From Glandiceps talaboti (lineage: Eukaryota > Hemichordata > Enteropneusta > Spengelidae): 64,000 bases of DNA. Numbering within the stretch: position 1 is the stretch's first letter; each line of letters opens with the position of its first letter. Shown here piece by piece: positions 23,569 through 38,300 of this stretch. The translations under genes were made by a program, and so were the position numbers. Under the pieces are notes generated by a model, which was given only the letters and a program-made list of their open reading frames with translations, had not been told where the DNA came from and ran no database searches. Location of the stretch: contig NC_135553.1 in assembly GCF_964340395.1 (NCBI RefSeq), positions 24,210,449 to 24,274,448 of the forward strand. The letters run 5' to 3'.

Positions 23569-26500
23569 TGGGTGATTTGTTTCATCTTATTAATGTAAAA
23601 GTGCTCCCATTTCTCCTCTTAAGCCATGCTCTATCTATAGCTACTGACAGAGATCTCAACTAAGGATTCTACAAGCAGAAGACAATGATTTTATTAGCTT
23701 TTAAACCCGCATTAGATGCAACTGGGACATTTTTTGCATCAAGTAACCAAATCTACATGTTTTTTCACTAGAACTGGTCAGTTACTTGTAAAAAGACATT
23801 GTATCTGTTAATTAGTGGTCAAAATTATCCATAGGTAGTGTAGTGGTAGTGTAGTGGTAAGTTTGAATTTTGAGCAAAAACTAGGATTTGAATCTGTCAC
23901 CATGTTAAAACTGTACTAGACAACTCATATATTCACTGAAAATTGTTAAAATATCAATAATTAGACATTGTACATGTTAACCAGTGGTCGATATTATCCA
24001 CAAGCAATACAGAAATATGTTGACATCGTGACCGCCATTTAGGGTGCGGACCTAAAAATCAATCTGATTTGAATTATCATGTTTACAGCTACAAAAAATA
24101 CTTTTATCCACAGGTGATGCGATACTAGTTCACGGGGTACCATATTGTACCTAACAAAACATTTTTTTAAACGTTCAAGCTGCTCTGCTTCGAACTTTTT
24201 CTTTGTTGCAAGGAAATGATATGACAATCATAAACTAGAAAAATTGAATATAAGATAGAAAACAAACTGTGATGCCTAAATCATTGTCAGGTTTTTTCGC
24301 CATAACTTATTGCCTTTGTAAACTGTTTTTAAAAAAAAGGTTTCCACCACATGGTTACATCGCACGTGCATGCTGATAAATTGTCTCTTGGCGCAGTACT
24401 GTCACAGATGACATATTTATAATTTCAGTAAATTCAATATTTTAACAACATCGCATGTCCTAGTTTAACTGAAAGGTCAACAGACTGTCTCAAGGATATC
24501 GGATTCAGACCACAAGAAGATTCCAAGCGTACTCGAGTACATGAGACGACGGTATGTTGACCTTTCAGTCAAACTAGGACATGCGATGTTGTTAAAATAT
24601 TGAATTTACTGAAATTATAAATATGTCATCTGTGACAGTACTATGTAAATTTTTCGAAATGAAACGCAGTGTTGGACATGGCCTTATATTCTAGTAAAAC
24701 TATTGCGGTAATCCGTCATGATATTTCTGATGCGTCATGCATAGCATTCCTTGTCACCATGCCATGTAAAACAGCGCATGGTTGAGTCTGGTAGTTGTTT
24801 ATCAGCTCAGGCCACTAATCAGGCCACTGAGTTTAAAATAAATTCATTCATGATTTATATACCAACATGTATTCAAATTCAAATCTATGCGTATGGTGCT
24901 GTCAATCGTGGGAGATTGAATTGAAATAGACTGTCTATTGTTCACTTTTAAGTAGTATGACCACTAGCACTGACCTAGATCTTGCTGTCATTCCCCATAT
25001 ACACTACTTTGGTTTTAGGTAATTCAGGACGTCGTATGACAGACAATCTGTACATTCTAAAATCCATAGTTAACAAATATCTGTATGAAAGTAAATAAAC
25101 TTCAAATCAAGATAAAGAAAAAAGTAAAGGTAGAACTAGAAACAATTGCAAACAAAATAAAATATTTGCCTGTCTTATTAACCCGAAAAAAGCCTTTGAC
25201 AGTGTTTGGCGTGTTGGATTATTTCAGAAATTATTGACCAATGGAGTAAATGGAAAAAAATGGAAAGAATAATCAAAAGCATGTATGAGAATGTAAATTA
25301 TAAAAACTTAAAATTGTTTAACTACATATTTTTACTCCAATACTTGTGTCAAACAAGGCTGTAATTTAAGCCCTACTTTGTTTAATTTATATCTTAGTGA
25401 CTTGCCCTCTATTCTTAACCCTAAGAATTGAGACCCACCAACATTGGACAATATACCTGTCAATCAAATGTCGGATGTATGTAGATGATATTGTCATTTT
25501 ATCAAAGTCAAACGAAGGTCTTCAGAATAGTAATAACAAATCCTGCAACCATACAAAGAAATGGCACCTGACTGTTAATACAGACAAAGGTCACGATATT
25601 CAATAAGTCAAATAGACTCCTTAACTAATAGTTTATTTTTCTACGAAGAAAAAGAAATTACAACTGTAAATAGATTTAAGTACTTAGTCCTGTACTAATG
25701 GCAGATCTAAAGAAGATATGAATAATCTACAACAGGAAGGACTCAAGGCCTTACTCTCATTGAAATCTAACTTATCTTAATAATCCAGTAACGTTGTCTC
25801 TTTTTGACAAATTAATCCGTCCTTTACTAACTTATGACTGTGATGTGTGGGGTAGTGAAAGTAGCATGTCATCTCAAATCGAGCTTGAGTTTCTGCCGTT
25901 TTGTCCTAGGCATCCCCAAACATCACCTAAAATCGAAATTTATGGTGAACTCGGCCGTTATCCAATATATGCATATATTAAAAAAACAATTATTTTAATA
26001 TTATAATCATACAATTGATTCCTCGAAGCCACTACTTAAAGAGTCTGTCATAGTTAACATAAATACAAAAAGTAAATGGTTCAGTACAATATTGAGAATC
26101 TTTCAAAGATGTCTGATGAGCAATGTTCAATTTAACACGAATACTAAATTTTCAAAAGAAAGCGTCATAATTCAAATAATAAAACAAACTGAGAAGATAC
26201 AGATTGTTCAAGACTCACTTTAAACTTGAAGAATAGTTAACAAAATTGAATGACAGTAAACTACGTAATGTATTGTGACATTTCAGATTGGGCATACACA
26301 ATAGGAAGATACTTAAAAATTCCCCTGGAGGAAAGAACATGTTTAATTTGTAAGTCAAATAATGTTGAAGATGAGGCACATTTCTTATTAACCTGTCCGT
26401 TATATCACCATCTCAGACAAACGTTAATTTAAAAAAAATTAAACTGTATGTGCCCACATTGGAAAATTTAGCGAATGATTTAAAAATTCATATCTTTAAT

Positions 26501-29500
26501 GACTAACGATAATATTATTATTAATGTCACACTATATACGTTATAAGTATATGCTCAAACATGAGACATCAACACCTACTATAACTCATTCAACGCATTA
26601 CTATGTTTCAATTTTATAATAGATTATTGATATTATTATATGTTTATTTATTTATTTTTCTATTTTATTATTATTATTATTACTATTAATTTTTAACTTT
26701 TTTATTTTTTTATTTCTAAATGTATACTTTAGATATATTTCATTGTATTTTACTTCTTTTGTGTTTGTTGTAACCTTTAGTAATTCCTCTGGGAATTTTT
26801 GTGTTTGAAAAATTTATTACTAGACGCATGCTAGATTATGTATATTGTGAGGAACAGTTCAAAGGTGGAGAAATATAGGATATGTTTTATCTGATAAGTA
26901 GTCATCATCTTCTGAGTAGAGAACGTGCAGTTAATGCAAACACAGATGTCACTACAATTGGTAGCCATGGCAATCTGACAAATGTAATAGCAAAACTTGT
27001 ATTGAGAAGATAATCATAACTCATTTAAGCTGCAACTGGAACGTTTTAAAAATATTCTGTTAAGTACGCAGCTTATAGCTAACTCGTAATAGCTTACACG
27101 TGAACATTATCGCGATCATGATTTCATCCTGGTTCTGTACTACTCATGGATAATATCGACCACTGATTAACATGTACAGTGTCTAATTATTGGTATTTTA
27201 ATAATTTTCAGTGAATGTATATATTCAAATTTGTTGGTTGTCTAATACCCCTATTACAACTAGTGCAAGAAATTTGTAGTCAAAGTAACCCTTATAATTT
27301 AATTAAACAAGACTGAATGAATGAATATCAACGGAAGATCATTTGATAATTCATTCTTATGTTCTCATACTTTGACACATGTAAGTATTTACCTTGGCGA
27401 ACTAGGGGTATATAAGGCCCCTAACATCATGGGGGTAGTATTGTCACATTTGAATGCATACAATGCGCTGATTCCTCCATTCATCATGACAACAATGAGC
27501 AGCATACAGCAGGTGATGTTCGTACTGAATTTGGTATGTGTGGACGTGTGAGTGTCTTGAGAATGGTATATACAATTTTAGACAAAACATGATCAAACTG
27601 GGGCTTGTTTGTTACTCCTACTGAAAAGTTCAATGATCTGCTGTCAATCATGCTTGTTCAAATACGGGTAGTACGTATACAATCCCCCAACGTTTGTCCA
27701 CAGGGTGGACATACATACATAAATAGCATCGACAACAGAGTGATTACAAATCAACACCAAAAATTAGTACATGTTTTCCTATATATATCGCGAAATGGTC
27801 ACCATTTCCCATATAGGAAAACATGTACTAATTCTTCTTGTTGATAATCATTTGTAATTACTCTGTTGTGGATGATTGTCACTATTTATTTAATTTTTGT
27901 CTGTCTATTTGTTTGTTTTTGTTATTTTTGTTTGTTTGTTTGTTTGTTTGTTTGTTTGTTTGTTTGTTTGTTTTCGTAAACATAACTAAGTTAACGGTAA
28001 TCGTGAAGTCAACATGAATTGCAATCTATACCTTTGCATACCTTTGCATGTTAAAATATATGAGGTTTTTTCGGTATTCTAGATACATCAAGCGAAACTG
28101 CCATAATATGCAGAAGATTCCATCATAATGTCGGGGGTTTAGCGAACAGTTGGCGGGTATAGGTATATTAGCGAACAGTGGTTGTGTATAGGTATATTTT
28201 ACGGCGTAGTAGTTCTGTTTTGTGGCCTTTAGACACAAGAGTTAGACCAGTGAGTTAGATCACGTGCATGTCTCTCATGGTCGAATGAAAGCGTACCTTG
28301 TTATACATATTTGAGATGCGACAAATGTATGTTATTAATAAACGGTTACTGACTATATGTTATGCATTCGTGTCTGTTTTAGAACGTTGGTCACGTCTTC
28401 TATTTCTGTGATTACAACAAGAGTAAAGGCAATTACCTAGTGGATGCTGATGGTAATCGATTGCTGGATGCCTTCACACAGATATCTTCTATTCCCATAG
28501 GTAAAGTTGCTAATCAATAGTTTATTTTATGGCATTTGTTATGTATGAGAACAGTAAGTACTCCTGCTAACGCTATAGGAATAATGGCGCAATCAGTTAT
28601 GCGTCGTTGGGTCAAGGAACTTTTGGAATGATGTCACTCTTCGAATATCCTACTTCTTAGGTGGCCATATATGGTTGGGTATTTATTTTGGCTGTTAAAT
28701 TTATAAAACAATTTCATCATGACTTCCTACTTGAGAAATCAACGTGAAACAACATTGACTAAGTCTGTGTTTGTAACTCAATACATTGCAAAAAGCTATT
28801 AAAAAAAATTCAAGTTTACTACATGACCTTTAGAAATGCCTATGTAAAGAAGTATTGTAACGTATATTTATTCAATTGCTCGGGTTGTAATTTACCGCAC
28901 TGGTTATCTCATGAGATAGCAATTGATACGGATACGAAGCCTTTATAAGGTTCACACTAATAAGGTAGACAAAAAATGATTACGACAAAAAAACGATTGC
29001 GACAAAAAAACGACTACGTGATATCTATTGCATGTATTTTTTAGCCCCAACAGGTGACTCCCAGAGGGGGCTATATTGGATTCCGTCCGTCCGTCCGTGC
29101 ATGCACTCTCATTTCTCAGACAGACATGCATCAGGCTATTCCAACAAAACTTGGCAAAAATCTGAAACACCACGTCACTTAATCACGCGAGCTTGACCGT
29201 TATGGCAAAATGATGGTCATATTTGTGTTGACCTTTGATCTTGACTGCCATCTTCAAGGTCAAATAGCAAATTGCTCTAACTTATAATGTTTTGTATCAG
29301 ATACCATTCAAGTATCTGCTCTGATAGCTATAGCTGAGGTATAGTGTTAGATTCTAGAGTCTTGACCTTCATCTTCAAGGTCATACAGTAATAACACACA
29401 TAGCACAATAACTTTGCCACACAACATGGGCGTTTGTCATATTCAAAGAAATGAATATCAATATCATTTTTCCATTTGACTTTTTTCGACCAGGTTACAA

Positions 29501-32500
29501 TCATCCAGCTATTATAGAGGCAATACAGGATCCAGCAAATTTGGTAAGAAAAAAAACATGTTCAAACTTGATGCATTGATATTTTATTCAGGTATTTTTA
29601 TGTTTCTGTCGGACATCTCAAATTAGATTACGGATTGTTAATATTCAAAATGGCGTGTATGAATAATTAGTGTCATTGAGTTTTTTAAAGTATAATAGCA
29701 TTATATGATACACTCACGGACATAAAGATTTGCATTTACTATCTCAATAAATGAATTTACAAAACCGCAAACAAGAAAATGACGGATATCTCGCTATATT
29801 TTCAAAAGCTATGAATTGCAGCATTAGCATAGTGATACTGTAATTTTTGTGTTTCTTTCCACCCTAGGCATTATTCGCCAATAGGCCAGCATTGGGTTGT
29901 TTCCCCAACGATGATTATCCAGAACGAGTACAGAATGCTTTGTTATCAGTAAGTATGCTGAATTCTGCCTAGTATTTATTCATTTCTAAAATCATCCAAT
30001 TATGATATCTAATAATCTAAGCCTAGTGTAATTTCGACAATATACATAATAACTAATCTAACACATGTCTAGAGTATTCTTTAGGTTTTTAAAGACAAGG
30101 TATTCTTAATAATGGTAAGCAATCATCGATTACTACCAGTACGTATGTACTGTTGACCAACATAGAATGGACATGTGACAAACGTCCGCTATATTATAAC
30201 CTATGGATGCATATGGACACATTTATTTATGCTGGTCTATTCGTCTCGCCCAAAAGTTCGTTGACCGTGAACTAGAATATTATAATTATGTTTTAATTAT
30301 AGACCAGACAGAGATACGAGGTGTGTTCAATTGATGTTATTAAGTAATGACCGTTATTTGTATGTCCTTTCATTATCTTTCAATGTTCTCAGTTCATCCT
30401 TTCTCTTTATTCTAATTTTATCAATTATATCGCATTGCGTCTGTTTAATCTATGTATCAAACGACTGTAATTCATTAACCCTATATCATATACATGACGA
30501 TACAATAGTATGGTATAAAACATAGTATAGTAGTGTATTACAGTGACATGGAGAAATAAAAATGAATTGCAATAAATATACGGAATAAATAAAACATCTT
30601 CCCAGTCCCTTCCAGCTTATAGGTCACTTTTTCCTAAAAAATAAATTAGTAAACCAACAAACAAACAAACAAACAAACAAGCAAACAAACAAACAAACAT
30701 ACATAACATAACATATATAAGCTTACATACGGTGTAACACGAAATGACAAATGTCAAAGCTTACAGTGTTTCCTAAGCGTACGCGTTCGTGTAGTTATTT
30801 ACTTTCGTATCGTATGTTCCAATTCTGAATGATTTAATTTATTACGCAAAAATGTACACGTGTTTCTGATAACCCGACCGACCCTAGTTTAAGCCGTCGA
30901 TCCTAAACATGTTTTAAACATTTAAAACAGAAAAGATCAACTATTCTTTAATTTGTCTTTTTGACCTTCATGCACGTCTGTTTTCTTTCCCAAGTGATGT
31001 TTGTACGTATTTTATCAAACTATCACACTGAAGGGTATTCTGACCAATATTTCGTTTGGTTTTGGCCGGGTCTTAACAATATTTGTCAAAAAAAATTTAA
31101 AAAATGAAATAACATCAAAAAAAGGCCTTGTTATCGGAAACACACGATTTTTCTTGCCTTGTAGTCGGAAATTTATAATTTTGTATTTTCTTCCTCGGTT
31201 CAAAAAAAGTTAATATTTCTTCCTTTTAGTGTGAAACCTTTGTACATGTGTTACTTCATAGGTAGCTTAATATAACCTTTCAGTGTCTAAGTATGGTAGT
31301 TGTGGGTAGATCGGCAGAACGTAAACGATTCTCCACTCTAACTGTCTTTCTAGGGTACCAAGATCTACGAGCTTGTCTAAGTTAGGAATTAGCTACACAG
31401 GTATCTTCACATACACGTACGCTCCTACACTCAGGCAGAGAGAGACACCGTACACCAACAGTTGATTTGTAATCAACATCCAAGAATAGTCTTTATTTCT
31501 TCAAGTCCCTAACTTATAAGTTCTAGTTGTCACCTTGAAAATAAGGTGATGTCATCTTTGTAAACATAACTAGTTATAATTAAATGATCTCTCACCTAGA
31601 TTCATTGTTCTAAAAGACATGGTGAACTTTCCACCAGAATATTTAAGATTGAGATTCAAGATCATGCCATATGTAAATTGTTCACGTGTAAGACAAATGT
31701 TGATCACGCCATTGGAAAATTAAGTATTAATTTCAATTCAGTAATCAACAAGTTATCTTGTTTACAAGAACTAGTCGATGCTGTTTAATCAAAACACGTG
31801 ACATTTGTTATCTAGCGATAAATGTAATAAGTATAGGATTAGTAGATAAATCAACATATTATTTGATCATGCTGTTGTTAGCTCCTGTTTGTGAATAAGT
31901 AGTATAGATTGAATTTAACGTTAATTTAGGTAAAATATGCCAACATTCCGAATATGATATTTCTGGATCGTAACACATGTACATCTACAGAACCACAGTA
32001 GTCGGATAGCTTTGGCGAATACAACAAGCGTTCGCAACCAAAATTGTTAGAACTGCAAACTTTCGCTCAAAGTATACGTACCATGATAACACGACGACAA
32101 CAACTGCAAATTAAATAAATACACACTCACTAATGTCGATTAATAATGATTATGAAATGAACTGCAGAATATCCGTATTGTTGTCATCGTAAAGACATTA
32201 GCCGTGTGATGTTACTATACGTGACTGACAAAAAAGGAAATTCAAAACTATAAATGCAATGTTTACTTTCTTTTCACGTGTCATAGGTTGCCCCTCCAGG
32301 ACTGAACAGGGTACAAACTTGGATGTGTGGCGCCTGCTCTGTAGAAAATGCATTCAAATTGAGTTTTATTTGGTATAGGGTAAGAATTATTTTGCTCATT
32401 ATATAAGTTGACTTTTAAAAAAAGAATAAGTCTAGGAAATGGTTACAGCGAAAAAGTTTGCCCGAAAAAGTGAGTTATGAATATCCTTTCCTGAATTTTT

Positions 32501-34480
32501 AAATATATAAAATATGCCTTTGCAATGTGCACAGTTGTGGAAACTAAACTTGCTTATCTAGGATCCTGTTTTGCATCAAATGGTTCATGATCTCGATAAT
32601 GTTGTAATCTGCTTTAAAATGTGAATAATTCACATACAGTGATAATCAGAAGGTTACTACCTGTGTACAGGTGAAGTGGTAGGCAGTCTTTTAATTTGTT
32701 CTGCCACTAACCTGTATACCATATTCTTTGTTACAGAATAAAGAGAGAGGTAGTCCGATACCAACTGAAGAGGAATGTATATCTAGTGTTGCAAATCAGG
32801 TGATTGTTTATCGATTTGACTGCAATTCAAAACAACATTCCTTCTTTTATTTCACAGGTTTGAATGAAATGCCAAAAAGGATATGTCACAATTGTATTTG
32901 AAGTAACAAAGGAATGAATTGTTTCAGAAACTGGACGTGTTTTAAGGCACATTAAGGCCATTTTTAATTTGCTAATGCATGTATTGACTACCGATATAAG
33001 CTAAAATAATATTGTAACATGTTGATAAATCGTGTAGACCCAAGTAGTTTTCATTTTTACCAGTAATTTTGCACACTGTAGCAAAAGAAGGAAGACAACT
33101 CGAGGTACTGAACCAACACTTTCTCATTTATTTTGAATATTTTTTTACACTTTTTTTGATATTTTGCTGATAAAAATGCAAAACAACAAAAATCTGGGAT
33201 AAAAATTATTGTTTTGCAGTATTATAACTTTTAAAGAGTAAGTTTTGAAAAAGATAACCAAAACTTAAAGATTATGATGTAAAAGGTATCACATTTGCTA
33301 AGAAGATAAAAAAAAACAAATAGACCAGAAGGTGTTCAACACAATTGTCTCTTCTCATCTTCCAGGCACCAGGTTGTCCGCCCTATACCATATTATCCTT
33401 CACTGGGGCATTCCATGGAAGGACAATGGGTAAGAACTATTGCCATCAAATTTGTACTTTTATTATATATGTGCCTTAGGAAAGATCTTTACTAATGTTC
33501 AAATTATTTTTATCATTAATGAATCATAGTATCGAAAATGAGGCTGCAGTTTACATTATTAATTGTACTTTTACTTACTTCAATAATCGTTATGTCACTG
33601 GCAAATACATTAATGTTAATATTGTATCAAATCCCTTTACACACTCAGCTGCTCTGTCGTGTTCACACGCCAAACCAATACATAAAGTCGACTTTCCTGC
33701 CTTGGATTGGCCAGTCGCCAGTTTCCCTAGACTCAAATATCCATTAGATAAATATGTTGATGAGAATAGAGCCGAAGAGGCAAGGTGCTTAAATGAGGTA
33801 TTTTTTTCCTTTTGAGGTGGTCACGATGGAAATAGATTTTAATTTACCAGTCTCATTCATAAGTGCACTTGATTATTCAGAAGTCTTTAATTAATAACAC
33901 CAAGGCGTATCCAGCCTAGTTCTTAAACTTGTACGTTCGTACATGTTTGTAACAATTAAAGAAGTAATTTTTATGAGTGCCGTGTAGAAGAATTTGTAGC
34001 TCTAGTGATGATTTCCTGTCTACATTACACAAATCAATCAGTGTATGGAATCATATTTGTCGACACTAGAGCACACTCTAACATCACCCCAGGTACAATG
34101 CCCTGGTAAAGTGTGTTTTTTTAAACGTTCATTCGTTGAATTATTTGAGGGTGTGCCTAGCTCTTTCACACCAGTAGCATTGATGCATTGTATCCTTTCA
34201 GGTACGGAGTTTAATAGAAGATTACAATGCGAGGGGTTTGAATGTAGCCGGTATATTAACTGAACCAATTCAGGCTGAGGGTGGCGATAACCATGCTAGT
34301 AATGAATTCTTTCAAGCTTTACAGAGAATATGCCAGGAGGTAAACATAAAGCTACACGTATTCTATATATATAAAGTCTAGTACATAGGAACTTTCATCA
34401 AAACGTTTGACATGTAGAGTAAATTCGAATTTAATGGTGAATATCTTATATGACCACTTGATCACAGGCACTGCCCCATA

Positions 34481-34550
<70 letters not shown>

Positions 34551-34572
34551 TCACACATGTGTACACACTCAC

Positions 34573-34603
<31 letters not shown>

Positions 34604-35218
34604 TGTATGTACGTACGTACGTACGTACGTATGTATGTGTGTGTGTGTGTGTGTGTGCGTGCGTACGTATATATAGTGAATACCAAACATACAAATAATA
34701 CAACTTTGTGTAAGCATAAGCTGTTTCATTTCACTGATATACTCCCCCTGAGTAATATTAGTGGATCATAAATGAAATTATATAGTATAGTATTTACATG
34801 TAACAGATTCAAATGCCGACCATGGATCATTTTACACCTTTTATTATTTTAAAAACTTAAGGTGATGTGTCCAGGTCAGATAGAACACATGAACCGTGTA
34901 GTCAACAACAACTATCCTATCATCTTTAGATGTATTTTATATCAAAATTAACGTAAATAGCACAATGGTTACCATGACTGTATGCATAACATGTTCTATT
35001 ATTTTGTTTTTACAGTATGGTATGAATTTTATTGTTGATGAAGTACAAACAGGGTGCGGAGCAAGTGGTAAATTTTGGGCACATGAACATTGGAATTTAC
35101 CGTCGCCACCTGACATTGTTTGCTTCAGCAAGAAAATGTTAACTGGTGGAGTGTTTTATAGCGATAAATTAGGTGTGGGCAGTGTAAGTCGATTTCAATC
35201 TGTTTGTTTGTTTGTGTT

Positions 35219-35258
<40 letters not shown>

Positions 35259-35267
35259 CGTGCGTGC

Positions 35268-35315
<48 letters not shown>

Positions 35316-38300
35316 TGTAGTTCATGGTAAAAAGAGAATGATTTCAAACGAACATGCATGGCCCTGGAAACAAATTCTATTCTATCTATTCTTAGTTACC
35401 CACGTGGTGGTGTCTAAAAAGACCTGTTGTAAATTTGTCAAATATGTCATGCAACGAAAATACATAGGCAATTCATAGATTACGAAACATTTGTTCTGCA
35501 CTTGTTGGGTGTACACGTGTTGGATGTAGCTGATGTAATGAACTTCCATGTTATTAATCGGAAATCTATAGCAGTAGTAATTTCACAAATTTATCGTGGA
35601 CAAGAAAAATAATCTATTTGAAATCGTTTACTATTTAGGACTTGGCATCACTGCACTGTTGTCGGTTGAACACCAAGGCATCGTATAATGAAGAACGTTG
35701 TAATATGCCATTCTATGGTGTACCATATATATTTTATCGATCTTTTATCTGTATTCCTTATTCCTGTGTCTAGGGTTTTCGTATATTCAACACATGGATG
35801 GGTGATCCATCGAAGGTGATCTTGCTGGAAAAAGTGGTTCAAACAATTAAAAGGCAAAATTTACTTGAGAGCACCAAGGAAACGGGAGACTATCTATTAG
35901 AGAAACTTGAAGAGTTACAGGTAATGAAGAGTCCATACTTTCAATTAAAACATAGCAATCACAGAATAGATATTCTCAGTACTTAACAGAAATTCATTTA
36001 TTTCTATTAACTGTCAGTATATTAATACTGTTTTCATTTTGCTGATGTGAAGTTTTTAGTAGCTTAGGTTCTTCATATTGGGCAGTGGATACAAATTATA
36101 AAGCGAAATTAACGAAAGATGTGATCTATACCTTAGAACACTGAAGTGGTCTTGAGAAATAATATCTGACTACCATTCTGATAAAATGTGTAGTTTCATC
36201 AAGTATATTCCATACCATACAACATGATTAGAGATATTGTTAGAAAAAAATCTAAATGTATTGATATAGCAGAGTTGCACATAACAAACTTTAAACACGT
36301 ATTTATCATGACTTGGTTTTTCGCATCTGTATTCAACAACACTGCAGTAATGCTAAATAAGATGTTGGAGATATAGATAGCAACGTTTTCAAATTCCGGA
36401 TTTGTGTCGACTCTCTTTTTTGAATGATATAGTCTTTTATGGTCTGGTCTAGAGAAGGCAAGTTGATACCACTCGAACATGGTATATTGTTATGGTCCGG
36501 TTTCTCAGACGTTCTATGTAAGCTATAAGTGAAACAATTTTTCTTTCCGTCCATTTGTATTTTGTAGATTGCATACCCTGATGTTTTCAGTCGAGCTCGA
36601 GGCCTAGGAACGTTATGTGCCATTGAAACTAGGGACAATTTAACTATGCAAACATTGGTACAAAATATGCGAGACAGAGGTGAGTATATGTGTATGTACG
36701 TGTATGTCAATTTTATTAGGTTGGTAAAGTCTGTCAAGCTCCTTTATTTGTATTGTTTTAGTGTCCTCATTTCTAAAAAAAAACAAAAAAACAAATATTA
36801 ACATCTCTAGCGTTGTCAATTACTTATCTTAGTACATGTAGATACAAACACTTAATATACACATCTGGAGGAGCATAAAATTGACAATGGGATACATTCA
36901 CTGAGAATTGAATACAGAGTGGTGAAAATGAATATGAACAAAATTAATGTGAAAGATGGTAGTTTCAAACCTCGACCTGTGACGTCATTGTTAAATGCAT
37001 TGCAGGTTTCTTAAAGTGCCACGTTTTGCTTAGGTTGAACAAATACACATAGTCCAGTCCGTTTAGCGGAAATTTAGGCCGAAGGCTTGACATAATTGCA
37101 ACAGAAATAATTTTTAGTGCATCTTGCTCAGAATTTTATGCTGAATAACATATCAAAAGTCTAGAAAAAATTAAAAGATGGAACATGGTGAAAAATGACG
37201 TTTCTTAATTAGCATAATTAGTGAAAAAATAATATTCATGAAATATCATTTGTTCAAAAACCAATGCAAGTAACACGGCTATGACTAGGTCTGAAGTTCA
37301 TGAATTACTTTTGAGTCACTATATGATTGTACAAACATTCCTATTGAATTTAAACAGATTTTGAGTGAACTTTTCAATCATCAAACCACTCCAAAGTAAG
37401 CTAAACAGTAGATTACATGTAATGTACAATAAGCATACATTTTTGGAATACCACTGTGAGTAGTATGTCTCTCATTAGGTATTGTAGTACTTGAGTACAT
37501 TCCTTTCATCATCAAATACCTCCCTTGTTAGATAACTATGCATGTTAAACAATATAGAGAAAACAAAGGTATTAATATTTAATAGAAATAATAGATTATT
37601 AAAACATCAATTGGATATCGAGATCGTATATAGCTATAAGTATCTAGGGATATAATTTCAACTCAATGGTAAGATTGATCTAGCAAAAGACAAACTTTAT
37701 AAAAAGGCAACACAGGCGTTCTACTCTAATAGAAAATTAATCACTTCGTCCACTAATATAATTAACATTCCCATTTGGATCAAAATGTTTGATCATGCTA
37801 TTAGACCCATACTAACATAGGGGAGCAGAGAAATACACATGATCAAACACCAATAGAGAAACTAAACATCAAACTATCCAAAATGTTACTTCAAGTTAAC
37901 TTGACTCATGTGCAACACACTTAGCAGTAAGGGGAGACTAGGTAGGTAACCACTGTCAAATTTTGTTAATAACATGATGGTGAAATACTGGCCAAGAGTG
38001 TGTACAAAAAAAAGAAAACAGTCTTATTGATGAGGCTATCAAATATAACATAGTTAACAAAACAGCCTGGCTACTGCTCTACAAACCATAGTGAATCTTA
38101 TAGAAAATTACTGGAGTAATGGAAATGGACATAACATGAATAACATAATAGAGAGGTGAGATAAACAATATATTTCACAATGGGAACAGGATATTAATGC
38201 GGATAGGACTTCTATGGGAGGCAATAAATTGCACACCAACTGTAAATTTAAAACTAAATTCAAAATGGAAGAATATTTGTATAATGTTACAAACAATTCC

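Larger units (their letters stand above)
23207..28382 (+). other. ABAT copy 1 intron 3 (5.2 kb)
   Basis: Packed with repeats annotated separately: a TCG/TTG microsatellite, an inverted repeat pair (23934/27140), a 240-bp MITE, a non-LTR retrotransposon fragment, a second foldback and a (TTTG)n run. No further ABAT exon. Confidence 0.85.
28501..29493 (+). other. ABAT copy 1 intron 4
   Basis: Contains the second copy of the 6905 dispersed repeat (28670-28830) and a CCGT-headed repeat (29040-29440). Nothing coding. Confidence 0.8.

Noticed and set aside
34352-34771. Overlapping frames of Tyr-Ile, Val-Cys and His-Thr repeats on both strands
   Set aside because: They are translations of TA, ATGT and TG microsatellites; the same applies to frames at 6-303, 34965-35478 and 40123-40529.
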